DNA of 64,000 nucleotides. Source: Rhytidiadelphus loreus (lineage: Eukaryota; Streptophyta; Bryopsida; Hypnales; Hylocomiaceae). The translations under genes and the position numbers were made by a program. Below the pieces are notes generated by a model. That model was not told where the DNA came from and did not search any database. It saw nothing but the letters and a program-made list of their open reading frames with translations. Within the stretch, counting starts at the first letter, position 1. Each line of letters starts with the position of its first letter. The stretch covers positions 45,017,001 through 45,081,000 of the forward strand of contig OX344765.1 in assembly GCA_947034895.1 (NCBI GenBank). Reading direction: 5' to 3'. Of this stretch, positions 48,056 to 58,249 are shown piece by piece.

Positions 48056-49555
48056 CAGTCTCCATTTTTGCTTCGAACTACAATCGATTCTACTACATTT
48101 TCGCTTCTTCCTACATTCGCTTCTGCAACATTTCGCAATTCAAATTTCTTCGCACGACATCTGCGAGTCCTCTCTCGATTATCAACTTTGCGTTTCTCTG
48201 CGTACCAAACCCGGTAATTGGGACTTGTTATGGAGAAAGATGCACATTCGGTAGCGAATTCAGAGCCAGCGGTTTGTTCAAACTCGACGGAATTAGCACT
48301 AGACCCTTCCATTTGGACAACTGGAACTCAATTCTTCTACAGAGTAACGCTCAATCAAAGAAGCCAAAACCAATTTAAGAGACTTCAAAGACACCCTTGC
48401 ACACGTCCCTCACGCCGTAGACACTACAACATCAAACCTTTACCCTAAACTCTCAATCAAAGGTGTTGCACCCGTAATGGTAAATCCGAAAAACACAAGT
48501 TCAAGGCTTTGTTGCAATGGGAGAAGAATACCTTCTTGAGTCACGTCTTCGACCGGGAGGGAAGCACACAGTGGTCTGCCGCCAACGACATTTGCGCACA
48601 ACAGCCTCCGATGCACACGGTTGAATAGTCGGTTCCCAGAGAACTTGGTCGACAATCCTGTCGTGCATATGAAGAAGACGGGCTGCTTTCCTTGTTGAAA
48701 TTGAGTGGGAATCCAAATTATTCTCTAAAGCCTGAGGACGGAACTCTTGTGGGCTCTAAGGCGGCGTCCAAAAAAATTCCTCATTCGTGGATTCAACCTC
48801 ATCATCGCAAATACGCTTCAAAAATTCCCAAACTGCTGTACTCACTCGTTGCCATGCTGCACTTGGACGGCGTGAATTGGGGCCACCATATACAACGGAG
48901 GCGACATTCTTCATATTTTCTAAACCTTAGACTGCCAACTTTGAAGAAAGACAAGTGTAAATTACATTGAACCTTACGCGCTTCAACGTTGTGTGCACAA
49001 CGTAAACCCTAAACCCTAAAGTTGCAACGTTCAACTTCTTAGAATCAATGAAGGAAGATCACAACTGCCGGTTGCAACGTTCAAAAAGTTGCACGCCTCG
49101 ATGCAAACCAGAGAACTCTAGACTCCCAATGAGCGGCAACTTTGAAAAAAAAGGATTCTCAGCTTCCCACCAAGAATTTCAACATGGCAACAGCCGTCGG
49201 GAGCAAACAGAGCGTCTGCTGTAATGGGCAGTTATGAGCGGATCTTCATGTTCATCGGAAACTGCAATTAGAGATCCAAAGTTCTCCTCCACGGATGTTC
49301 AATTGCTGCTTTCATTCACTCCTAGTACCAACCTTTCATCCATCTTCAATCTTATTTTCAAGGAACTAAGGACCAAAAGGGCTGGTTACATGCAATTTTT
49401 TGTCCTTAATCCATTCTCTCACTTTGTCAAATACCACCATTTCTTGGGACAAGGCACATGTATAATGTTTGCATATGGTAGGAAAAAAAAATTAAGAGAA
49501 TCTAAGATTGTGCCTCTTCAAATTTGAAATTTAACTCCCCAAAAGGAATGGTTAC
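48056..49555 (+). other. Right-arm-specific segment, possibly a captured gene fragment
   Basis: This 1.5 kb has no counterpart in the left arm. It is less AT-rich than the surrounding arm and holds a frame from ATG 48230 (MEKDAHSVANSEP...) that breaks down by 48448. It looks like eroded exon sequence but I cannot name the source. Two telomere-like units (aaccctaaaccctaaa, about 49002-49018) are too few to mean anything. Confidence 0.3.
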
Positions 49556-49593
49556 GGCCCGAGTGGCTCCTATTAGCTTGCTTTCACCCTCTT

Positions 49594-51482
49594 TTGCTAT
49601 CATTTGATTTATTCACCCATGGTTTGTTAGCATCGATTTGCAAAACTTGTCTTACAGCTTGCAAATCTTTTCTAACCGATGCCAAATTCCAACATTTATC
49701 CATTGGATGATTACCTCCACAATAAACACAAAGAGGTCTTCTCTCTATACTCGTTGTGGTTGGTGTAGGACATTCTGAAGGTAAATGACCATGTCCTTGG
49801 CAATTAGAACACCATACATTTGTTCTGGTGTTGGTGGGTTTTGACCGTTTAGCTAGAGCATTAGTAATTTGCACTCTTAAATCGGCCATTTCCTCAACCA
49901 ATTTACTCAACAAATCTGTTTTCGTATCCTTAACTTTGGGAACTGGTGGTACTACTACCATAGGTTGTGGTGCATATGTTTTTATTTGTGGTTGTTAGTA
50001 GATAGGTGGTTGCATGGCTAATTGTGAATACATCATGTCGGATGGATACAAACTAGGATCTATGGTACCCATTTGTTCCTCTCCAATTCTAGCCTCTTCG
50101 TATTGTTTGGCATATTAAACAGCGGTGGCCAAGTCTCTAGGGTTCTTTTCTTTTATTGCAATTTTGAATTCTGGGGGATATAATCCACCCACAAAGATTC
50201 CAGTTAAATAGGCATCGGGAATCCCATGACCTGTCCATCTTTGTAAAATATACTCCATTCTACCATAATAATTGTTTACACTTTCCCCTACTGCCATTCT
50301 TATAGTTCTTAGCCTCTCTTGTAGACTTTCCCTAAAGGCTAATGGTCTAAATCTAGTTTGGAATGCTTCTCTCAATTGATTCCATGTTAGAAATGGTCCA
50401 TTAGTATGAAACCATTCTTGGGCAGTTCCTACTAAGGTAGCGGGAAAAGTTGTAAGGAAGGTGGCTTCAGGTATCATGTTAGCTCCACATACAATACTAA
50501 ATCTGTTTAAGTGGTAATCAGGATCTGAGCCTGCTTGACCATTATACTGGGGTAAATTAACCAAATTTAATGGGCGTGGGTGTGCCATATTGTAATCTTC
50601 TAACCACTGAATTTCTTCAAAATTTGGTGTTTCGATCTCAAAATCTAAAGTATCCGGTAATATTGGTTGAGGTGATGTATGTAATGGAAACTGATAGGTT
50701 TGGAAAGACCCTAAATTTGGTTGATATGGTGGAGTTTGAAAACTAAAAGGGTTAGTGGTTTCGTTATAATTGAAAGACTACTCAGGAAATATACCTTCTT
50801 AAGTAGGTGATTCAGGTTGGTCTGAAGTAATTGAAGTTGTAGCAGAATTTCTTCTATTTTCTTGAATAGGGGTTAAATAGTTTTCTAATCTCTCCACTAC
50901 TCCTCTACCATTTTGATGCCATGTATTTCTCAAATATTCTGAGAGAAGGGCATTGGATTCAAATGGTTGGGGACGAGGTGTAGAAAATAAATACTCTATA
51001 GGAGTAAAGGGTGATAAACTAGTTAAGGCTTCTTGCGAACTATTAGGAGAATAGACTAACGTTCGATTTGTAAATGGTTCTGAAATTGGTGTAATTGCAC
51101 GATCTATAATTTCTAATGAACTAGCAGTGTCTTCTATAGGAGTTCCTGGACCTATTCCCTCATCCCTTGTGGATTCTTCAAGTCCTAGAAGTACGGTAGA
51201 ACTAATCTCAAAGTCAATATCAGATTCTGCTATTTCACTTTGAGTTTCATTCTGGGGTGAATTTGAAATATGTGAACTCGTAATTAAATTTTGAAATTGT
51301 CTTACTGATTCCGAGGTACTAACCTCTATTGGACTAGAAGGAATTCTTGCATGGGGAAGTCTCGAAGGTGAAAAACAGAAGTTTGTATATACAGAAGGAT
51401 TTCTTCTATATTTTGGTTTTCCCCAATCTGCTATTTTCTGTGCGGCTCCTTTTAGGACTCGATCAGGGATTCTATCTGACAT
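49594..51482 (-). pseudogene. gag: gag, 5' part (capsid region, zinc knuckles 1 and 2), with four in-frame stops
   Basis: From ATG 51482 one frame runs to the insertion point but is broken by TAA 50799-50801, TAG 50778-50780, TAA 50115-50117 and TAA 49995-49997; no frameshift is needed. The capsid region includes ATFLTTFPATLVGTAQEWF and LREAFQTRF, standard for Ty3/gypsy gag. Zinc knuckles CSNCQGHGHLPSEC and CVYCGGNHPMDKC follow. The rest of gag, with knuckles 3 and 4, is at 24810-25271. Each stop is one C-to-T change away from a Gln codon. As it stands this copy cannot make Gag by normal translation. Confidence 0.88.
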
Positions 51483-51707
51483 TTATGAAAGGCCATAGAT
51501 TAATAATCTCTACTTTTTATAAAATTAAATTCTAAGTTTTAAAAACAAAACCAGGGAAACACTGGGGACCCGTTATACCAGGATATATTGGAATAATGAG
51601 CTCCCAATGCTTACCTGGTTGTAGATTTAAACTTATCTCAGACTCTTATGTTAATAATTTTGAGTTTTGTCAATCGATATGGGATATAATGTTCCAGTAT
51701 ATTGTTA
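51483..51707 (-). other. Spacer between leader ORF b and gag
   Basis: Stops in all minus-strand frames; AT-rich. Confidence 0.6.
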
Positions 51708-52202
51708 TTATGGGCAGATTAGACTGAAAACAGGACTCAAGGGATTTCGTTTTTCACTACACATGAATTCTGGGATTAAAGGTGTATGTGCTGGGTTGAC
51801 TGGACCATAAGTAAAAATATAAGTTTTATATTCTATTTGATGTCCAATCCAACCAGCATAAACTCTTGGAACTCTAGGTTTCACAAGGTGTTTTAATTTT
51901 CCGAATTGGACAAATAAATAGTGTAAGTGGAAAGCTAAATGGAGTTTTCCCTTTTTTACTACTGCCCAAATGTGTGGTTTTCCCTTATCCCAAATTTTGC
52001 TATAAATTACTCTTTTTAAGTCTAACGGTAATTGGTCAATAGAATTTTTTAATTCTTTGTCTTTTATAAAATTTCCACTTAAATGAAATCCTTGTCCAAA
52101 ATAGACTCCTTTATAAAATCGATAAAGGGCCATAAAAAGGCAAGGTCCAGAATAGTAGTCTTCTAACAACTCTGGAACTTCCCATGGGAATAAATAATCC
52201 AT
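51708..52202 (-). CDS. Leader ORF b of the gypsy element, unknown
   Basis: ATG 52202, 164 residues (MDYLFPWEVPELLEDYYSG...). It is rich in aromatic residues and predicted globular, with no recognised motif. It is in the same frame as the preceding ORF and separated from it only by TGA plus two codons, so the two may have been one ~340-residue protein. An ORF upstream of gag is known from Ogre/Tat-type elements. Confidence 0.5.
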   Translation of the reverse strand: MDYLFPWEVPELLEDYYSGPCLFMALYRFYKGVYFGQGFHLSGNFIKDKELKNSIDQLPLDLKRVIYSKIWDKGKPHIWAVVKKGKLHLAFHLHYLFVQFGKLKHLVKPRVPRVYAGWIGHQIEYKTYIFTYGPVNPAHTPLIPEFMCSEKRNPLSPVFSLICP

Positions 52203-52208
52203 TTCGAT

Positions 52209-52724
52209 TCATTTGGACTTTGTTTGTATGTTTGAACTATTTCCACGGTTTTTACTTTCAGTTGGATAATAGTAAATTAAGGTGTTAACTATGGTTCTTA
52301 TTCTAAGTAATTCTTCTAGGGTTATTTCGGGATTTCTTAATTGCGTGAGACTTCTAGCGCTTTCTAGGAATTCTTGGTCAAAAGAAATTTGTTTTGGAAT
52401 AGGTTTGGTAAATTGGGAAGGGTTTTGTTTTTTACTATCATAAATTTGTTTCTTAGAACAGGTTCTTTTAATATGTCCTATTTCACCACAGAAATGGCAA
52501 CGAATTCTTTGCCTAGGTGTTTGAATGTTCCTAGAATTTAAACTATTAAAGTTTTGGTTAATTTGCGGAATTGTATTTGAGTGTGGTGTTGGCTTTAAGG
52601 CTTGTAAAAATGGTCGATTGTAACGAATTGTAAGTTTAGGTTTCTCTAAATTTTCAATTTTTGGAAAAATTTCTGCTAGCATTTGTTCTATGAATTCTTG
52701 GCTTATTTTCTCACACAATCCCAT
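52209..52724 (-). CDS. Leader ORF a of the gypsy element with a zinc knuckle
   Basis: ATG 52724, 171 residues, stop TGA 52209-52211. It has a CCHC zinc knuckle CHFCGEIGHIKRTC at ~75-88, followed by a Lys/Gln-rich stretch and a helical segment. A nucleic-acid-binding protein ahead of gag is unusual. It could be a duplicated Gag fragment or a separate accessory protein. Confidence 0.55.
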   Translation of the reverse strand: MGLCEKISQEFIEQMLAEIFPKIENLEKPKLTIRYNRPFLQALKPTPHSNTIPQINQNFNSLNSRNIQTPRQRIRCHFCGEIGHIKRTCSKKQIYDSKKQNPSQFTKPIPKQISFDQEFLESARSLTQLRNPEITLEELLRIRTIVNTLIYYYPTESKNRGNSSNIQTKSK

Positions 52725-53044
52725 CTTTTCTCATAAACATACTATATGTATTTTAGTTATGTTTTTTTTTTTTTTTGTTTTTTTTGTTTTTTTTTTTTTG
52801 TTTTAACTATTTGTTCCAAAACTAGTGTAAGTATTTCTTATAAAGAAAATATATTAATATTTTGACTAAAGTTTAAGAAAGAATTCTATTTGAAAAAAAT
52901 ACATGTCATTCTTTGAAAATGGATTTATTCAAGAAGGTACATATTCTATTTTTTCAAATTGGTTCTCTAGGTATTTCATAGTCAAAGTTTTAATAAATTA
53001 TTCCTAATCTATTCTACATTTCAGCCACCGTTAGCCAGGACCTT
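52725..53044 (-). other. 5' leader of the gypsy element
   Basis: Non-coding; contains an interrupted T-run (52760-52800, plus strand). Confidence 0.6.
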
Positions 53045-53062
53045 TCCCCAGCAGCGGCACCA
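53045..53062 (-). promoter_or_regulatory. Primer binding site, tRNA-Asp-like
   Basis: On the minus strand TGGTGCCGCTGCTGGGGA begins three bases after the 5' LTR. From memory, the Athila-type PBS for tRNA-Asp is TGGCGCCGTTGCCGGGGA; 15 of 18 positions agree. Confidence 0.75.
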
Positions 53063-53065
53063 AAA

Positions 53066-56042
53066 TGTAAACTAGATTTTGCACTTCCACAAAACCCAGG
53101 AAACACTAGTATAGGGGTTCTTTGTTCTAGGGAAAGGTTTAATCAGTCTAGCCTATTATGACTAAAAGTCACTTACAAATAGATTTATACTTACAAGTTT
53201 AGAATAGTATTATAGCACTCTTATTCCCAGGTAAAATTTGTTGGCCAGTCCATTACCAAAGTATGTATAAAGTCCCGGTCCTATATAGTGTTCTAAGGGA
53301 TGTCAAATCATTCCTTGTCAAATAAATCAGGTTTTGTCAAATGAATCTTATATGATGCATGCACTAGGACCTAATCACACAAGATAGTATTGATAATATG
53401 CTTCATTCATTATATGCTTATTTTATGTTTTTATGTCAAATATGTCCAGTCAATCTACAACTAACGCGATCATGCAGGTATGACTAGCGTTTCCGTATTC
53501 TACGTCAAATGAGTCCCAGTTGCAATGTATGATGATGTCAAATAGTTCTTCTTGGTTAAATTATGTCAAATGAGTCCAAAACCACAAGGGTTAGCATACA
53601 AACATAACATTGACATAATTTGCATTTTTACCAAACATAAGGAACCTAAAACCAATCACAATTTATAATTTTGAACAATCAATTTTTAACATACAATTCC
53701 AAAGATCAAAACTTAAACAAACACTTTTGACCAATCATGCCAATATAACAATTGCATATGAATCAAGCATAAAACTTATAAATCACATAATAATTAATTC
53801 AAAATAAATAAATAAAAATAAATAGCAAAACAGCAAAATCTAAATCATAGCTTAACAACAAACATATATATACATATATATTATCAATAATAAAAATAAT
53901 AAAAATAAAAATAAAAATAAAAATAAAATAAAAACCAGGGATCCAAGCCAAACTGCCACAGCCCCAAGCTAATTAGATTTGTAAACGCTGAAATTTGGTC
54001 AAAGGACCTATAACCATGGATTGCATCCCCTATGGCCGTGCGATCAGCCCTATGACTGTGCGATCAAATCCCTAATCAAGTTGCCGCAGGTCACCTCGCT
54101 CGCTCGTCGCAGCGACGTCAGACCTTCAAACCAAATCAGATTCTGAAATTGCACTGATTGATTTGCAACAAAGGTTTAAAATTTTCCTTTTAGTCTGCTG
54201 CTTCTGCTTCTGATCCCAATCGCAACAATTTGAGTGATTCGTCCCAATTCACAGAAATTTGTGTTCAATCAATCAATTTGACCTTCACAAACCCCCCAAG
54301 CTAACAAATTGAAGCAATCTGTGAAACTTGGATGCTTCAATAAAGAAGCCAGCTCCGATTGGAGTTAAAATCAAATTTCAAAATTTTTTAGTTCGTTGCT
54401 TCCTCTGATTTGGCCTCCCTGTTCGACCCCCAATCAGATTTTACGAAAGAAATTTCGACCTTCACGGATTCTTCCTGACAGTCTTTGAATTCACAACAAT
54501 TGACAAGACACGAGACATGAATTCATAATTGCATCCTCAATCAAATCAATCTGCATTGCATGTTTCTTCAAGCCTTTCAATTCAACCTGCTCAATCAACC
54601 ACTGAATGCATCGAAATCTCTCCCCTTACGCAAATTTTCAATTTCTCCACTCTTGGCCGTTCGTGAAGATGCCGCAACACGCAAGATCAAGGCATACTGT
54701 GAGTTTTGTCATAATCAATCCCAAATTTTTAAGATTTCAAACCTTGTTGTTGCTTGTACAGACTGGTTCTTCACTCTTGCTCCGAATCTTCACCGCTGGC
54801 TTGCTCCTTCCAGTGCTGAACTCCCGGCTTTGATCGTAGTTAATTCTTGAAGATTTGATTGTTGGTTTATGGGATTTTGACGAAATTAAGTGATGAGGAA
54901 TCCAAACCTCATCAATCACAGTACTGAAAAATTAATGGATTTTATTGTGACCAAAGCGAAGCGAGAGAACACCCATGTGTACAGTAAATGCAATCAGCGC
55001 GAGGAGACCCAAATGCGAGGGCGTGCAGATACAACGGAGCAATTGGCAATCATGACGACTAAAGGTGAGATTTAAATTGCTCACACTACTCGAATCTTCC
55101 TGACCCACAAACACTTGCAGCCTAAATCCATGCCCAGATTTCGACAACCCTTATTCGCAACAATTGCTATGTCTCCATTTCCCTCAGGATTACGAAAACA
55201 AACTTGGAATTTGAGATTCCAGGAAACCCGAGGTTGCAATGCGTCTCCTATTCTTCGTACCCGCCCGATCTTCTTCCTCGACTAATTCCCGCACGCAGCA
55301 CCCAGATCTCCGCAGACAACTCCGATTTCTTCCGAGGAAGCTCTCGGCGACAATGAATTCTCCGACAGTTGTTGCCACACCAAACTCCGATCGCCAAGCA
55401 GATGCTCAATTTTCTCACACGCAACACCGATCTTCCAAGCTTTTTCTCAAATTTCTTCACACACAGGTCCTCCAATTAACACCAACCCGGTCCAGATTTG
55501 CCAATGGGAACTCTCAGCACCAATTATTGATCTCCCTCACAGCTCAAAATCTCCTCGTAAATTTGACTGTACCGCTTCTCGGAATACTCCAGCCCAACAA
55601 TTCTCTAGACACCATACAGCACAAGCGCATCGAGAAAACACAGAATTCGAAACATACACAAACTCCAATCTCTAATCTTCTCTCACAACTAAGCAATTCA
55701 TAATACAATATAATAATCACAAATACAAAAATATATTAACATAAATTGGGTCTTACATACTTTGCCGTGAATTTCTTCACATTTCAGTTTTTTATAGTTT
55801 TCCCGAGAAAACGAATCGGTGTAATGATGAAGGGGTGTGACCTAAGTCACACCTCATTCATCCAAATTTTTTATTTTATTTTTATTTGTTTCCGTCCATA
55901 CTAATAAAGTAACCCTATTTACACTTATAGGCAACTTTTTACTTTAAAAGCTCTTTATTTCCAACTTTTACTTAACTAAGGGGCCCCTAATAGGCTAAAT
56001 TAGTCTAAATTTATTATTAAATTTTTTTTTTTTGTTTCTACA
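53066..56042 (-). mobile_element. 5' LTR of the Ty3/gypsy element
   Basis: 2977 bp, TGTAGAAAC...GTTTACA on the minus strand, near-identical to 13428-16403. The minus-strand TATA-like box is at 55789-55798. It is followed outside by CACTA (56043-56047), the partner of CATTA at the far end. Confidence 0.95.
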
Positions 56043-56252
56043 CACTACAAGAGAAAGGGGTGTTTTAAGTGTGTTTTTAAGTATAGTCCTAGAGATAAGA
56101 TATTAAGTAATGACCTTTATGTAGATTTTTAGTAAAAATTTACTGAAAGTACGTGTACTTTCAGTAAATTTTTACTAAAAATCTACATAAAGGTCATTAC
56201 TTAATATCTTATCTCTAGGACTATACTTAAAACACCCCTTTCTCTTGTAGTG
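56043..56252. mobile_element. CACTA-type MITE into which the gypsy element inserted
   Basis: The ends CACTACAAGAGAAAGGGG and its exact complement define a nearly perfect 210-bp palindrome with a CACTA start. The right flank is TTG (56253-56255). The matching TTG lies 43 kb away at 13420-13422, directly before CATTA and the far LTR. So the MITE had a TTG duplication, and the gypsy element landed on its first 5 bp. Confidence 0.88.
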
Positions 56253-56454
56253 TTGCAATTTGAAGTTGATGACAACTAAACAAGTTTCTATTCATAGAAG
56301 GATATGTAAAGTTTGATGTTTTAAACTATAACTAGTATGCCTAGTGCCATTGCCACAACCAAAATAAAAGTAAGAATAATTTCCTAATTTTTTTATTCAT
56401 TAAAACTTTCAAAACTTTCACTCAATAGTGTGAGAGGTTGTGTTCTTGGTACGA

Positions 56455-56770
56455 ACAGTAAGCTTTATGCACAAAGGAGTGCAAGGGCCGTTTTTTGTGG
56501 CGTTTTGACTTGCCATGTAAAAGTTATGATTTTTCCAAAATAAAAGATAAATTAATTTAATTTTTTGATTTAAAAAATCCATAATTTTCACCCTGTAGGT
56601 CCAAATGCCACAAAATTGGCATGAATAGAAAGTTTTTTGCATATAGGAGTGCAAGGGCTTTGTTTTGTGGCATTTAGATTTGTGAAGTTGTGATGTGAAA
56701 GTGATGGTTTTCTCCATAAAAGTTAATTTAATTCAATTTTTGAATTCATAAAACTTTGAAATTCCATAAC
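56455..56770. repeat. Diverged tandem duplication, unit about 180 bp
   Basis: Segments starting near 56466 and 56640 share 'aggagtgcaagggc', then '(g)ttttgtggc', then 'ttaatttaatt' in order. No coding potential. Confidence 0.55.
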
Positions 56771-56914
56771 TTTCACACCGTAGGTTCAAATGCCACAAAA
56801 CAAAGTTCATGCACCCCTCCTTGCCAAGAGCTTTGCAACGGTACTAAAAATGTTGTTGGATGCCTTATGGTTTTGTAGATCTTAGCGTATCATTTGAACA
56901 AACAAAACAAATGC

Positions 56915-57157
56915 CACATTTAACTACTTTTGGACTATTCAATGAATTTTGGACTAAACATCCAAAGATCTTCAAATAGTAACATCCTGAGATCTCTTGA
57001 TGTTTGTATAGATCTCCAGATGTTTTGAATTGCCAATTTTTTGATGTTTTTCATAGATCTCTCAATGTTTTAGATTATCTCTTGATGACCATTTTTTATT
57101 CTCCCGATGACCATTATTAATTTTGGACTTTCAAAAGTCCAAAAGTAGTTAAATGTG
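56915..57157. mobile_element. Possible MITE with CACATTTAACTACTTTTGGA inverted ends
   Basis: CACATTTAACTACTTTTGGA at 56915 is repeated inverted and ends at 57157, enclosing 243 bp with internal repeats of 'agatctc(t/c)'. The target duplication is unclear. Confidence 0.55.
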
Positions 57158-58249
57158 ACATAAAAACAAAAAACAAAAAACAAAACAACCCTAATTTAAG
57201 GTATTAATAGATGAGATACTTCTTGATTACATACACTTGTTGCCTTTGCTTAAAACAATCTAAAGTGGATGTAAAAATCCAAATTCCATTTTTGTAATCT
57301 GTAGGGAACCATTAGTATGTAGACGATCATGGTTATGATTCAAATTTTCTCCTCCTCTGACATTAATTATGTTTTTTAAATTGAGACTTTTGATTGAACA
57401 TTTTAAACAAGATTAAACAAGATCCAAGTATCCAACTGACTCATTGAGGTTGTGTCCAATATTGAGTGACACTGCAACCTAGTTATGAAAATATTAACAT
57501 GCCCTCCCAGACAGTGCATCACTTTCACTTCTCATCTCATAACTAGATTCTACTGCTGTCACATTACACAACGTGGTCCTTCATTGATGCTCCCATTCTT
57601 CTTTGCAAGTTCAATTTCTACATTTGTAGCTTAATTAACCATGTTGGCTTATTAACCAGAGTAAGTTCCTTATATTGATTAGTTGTTGCATACATCATCT
57701 ACTACGCAACGTAAATACCTTGCTAGCTGACATAGACCCTGAATTTTGACACTTAGATGCAGATCTACTACAGACTTTGGAATTGAATAGACTCGGAAAC
57801 CAAATCTGCAACAATCATGCGTTTTCTTCAGTCTAATGGAGTCACGTAAGCTTCACCAACAGATCGCTGGACGACTTCAACAATACTTCAACAATATGCC
57901 TTGAATCAGGTCATTTTATTGCCACAATCAGAATTCAATTGGAGCTGTCAGTTCCTTACTCTAAGTTAACCTGCAATTAATTGGCATAAGTCAATGTTTC
58001 ATTTGTGATGACTTGTCCTACCTACTAATTAAAGAATAATATACACTTTCTAGGAGTGAAAGCTGCGGCTGATAGGCATCATTTCAAGAGCCAATTCTGC
58101 TATTGGACATGTCTCTTAAAATACACAACTTAGAAGGTGAACCTATTTGATACGCAGATGCATAGAAACCAGGAAGCAATAGAATTTGTTGGACAGTGTA
58201 ACTAGAGTGACTATTGAATGGTTTTCATTTTGTCTACAAATTGATAGTT
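57158..58249. other. Intergenic, 3' side of the hemoglobin gene
   Basis: No exon recognised. The part nearest 58249 should include the hemoglobin 3' UTR (minus strand). Confidence 0.45.

Larger units (their letters stand above)
25276..49589. mobile_element. Giant 24.3-kb DNA transposon with 4-bp TSD, long inverted arms and gene cargo
   Basis: Both ends begin GGGTGAAAGCAAGCTAATAG and share 27 of the first 28 bp as inverted repeats. TCTT flanks both ends (25272-25275 and 49590-49593). Removing the insert with one TCTT restores the gag reading frame. Further in, the arms are inverted copies: 25680-27300 against 48050-46600, and 31440-33648 against 46330-44115. The core (33649-44114) carries a DDE-like transposase gene on the minus strand, and a RING gene, a repeat-protein gene and a B3-domain gene on the plus strand. 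A 3.8-kb diverged extra arm (27586-31425) interrupts the left arm. A 4-bp duplication fits Sola-type elements among those I know, but the superfamily is not established. Confidence 0.85.
44115..49589 (+). repeat. Right arm of the giant transposon
   Basis: From the inner edge TGTGAGCCCCAAATTCGTCAC (44115) outward it carries a TATA box (45379), four 16-bp motifs (45810-46112), the 20-bp palindrome (46193-46212), a GC-rich block, the ATG exon (46980-47042), a TAAATTAGATAAATTAAATTAGG low-complexity block (47290-47720), the shared block to about 48055, then 1.5 kb absent from the left arm, and the terminal repeat. It is about 5.5 kb in all. Confidence 0.88.

Noticed and set aside
49002..49018. Telomere-like aaccctaaaccctaaa
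   Set aside because: Just over two units, expected by chance at this scale; no telomeric context.
31438..49020. The arms considered as LTRs of a retrotransposon (TG start, TATA box)
   Set aside because: The two well-matched arms are inverted, not direct, the outer ends carry a 28-bp inverted repeat with 4-bp duplications, and no reverse transcriptase lies between them.
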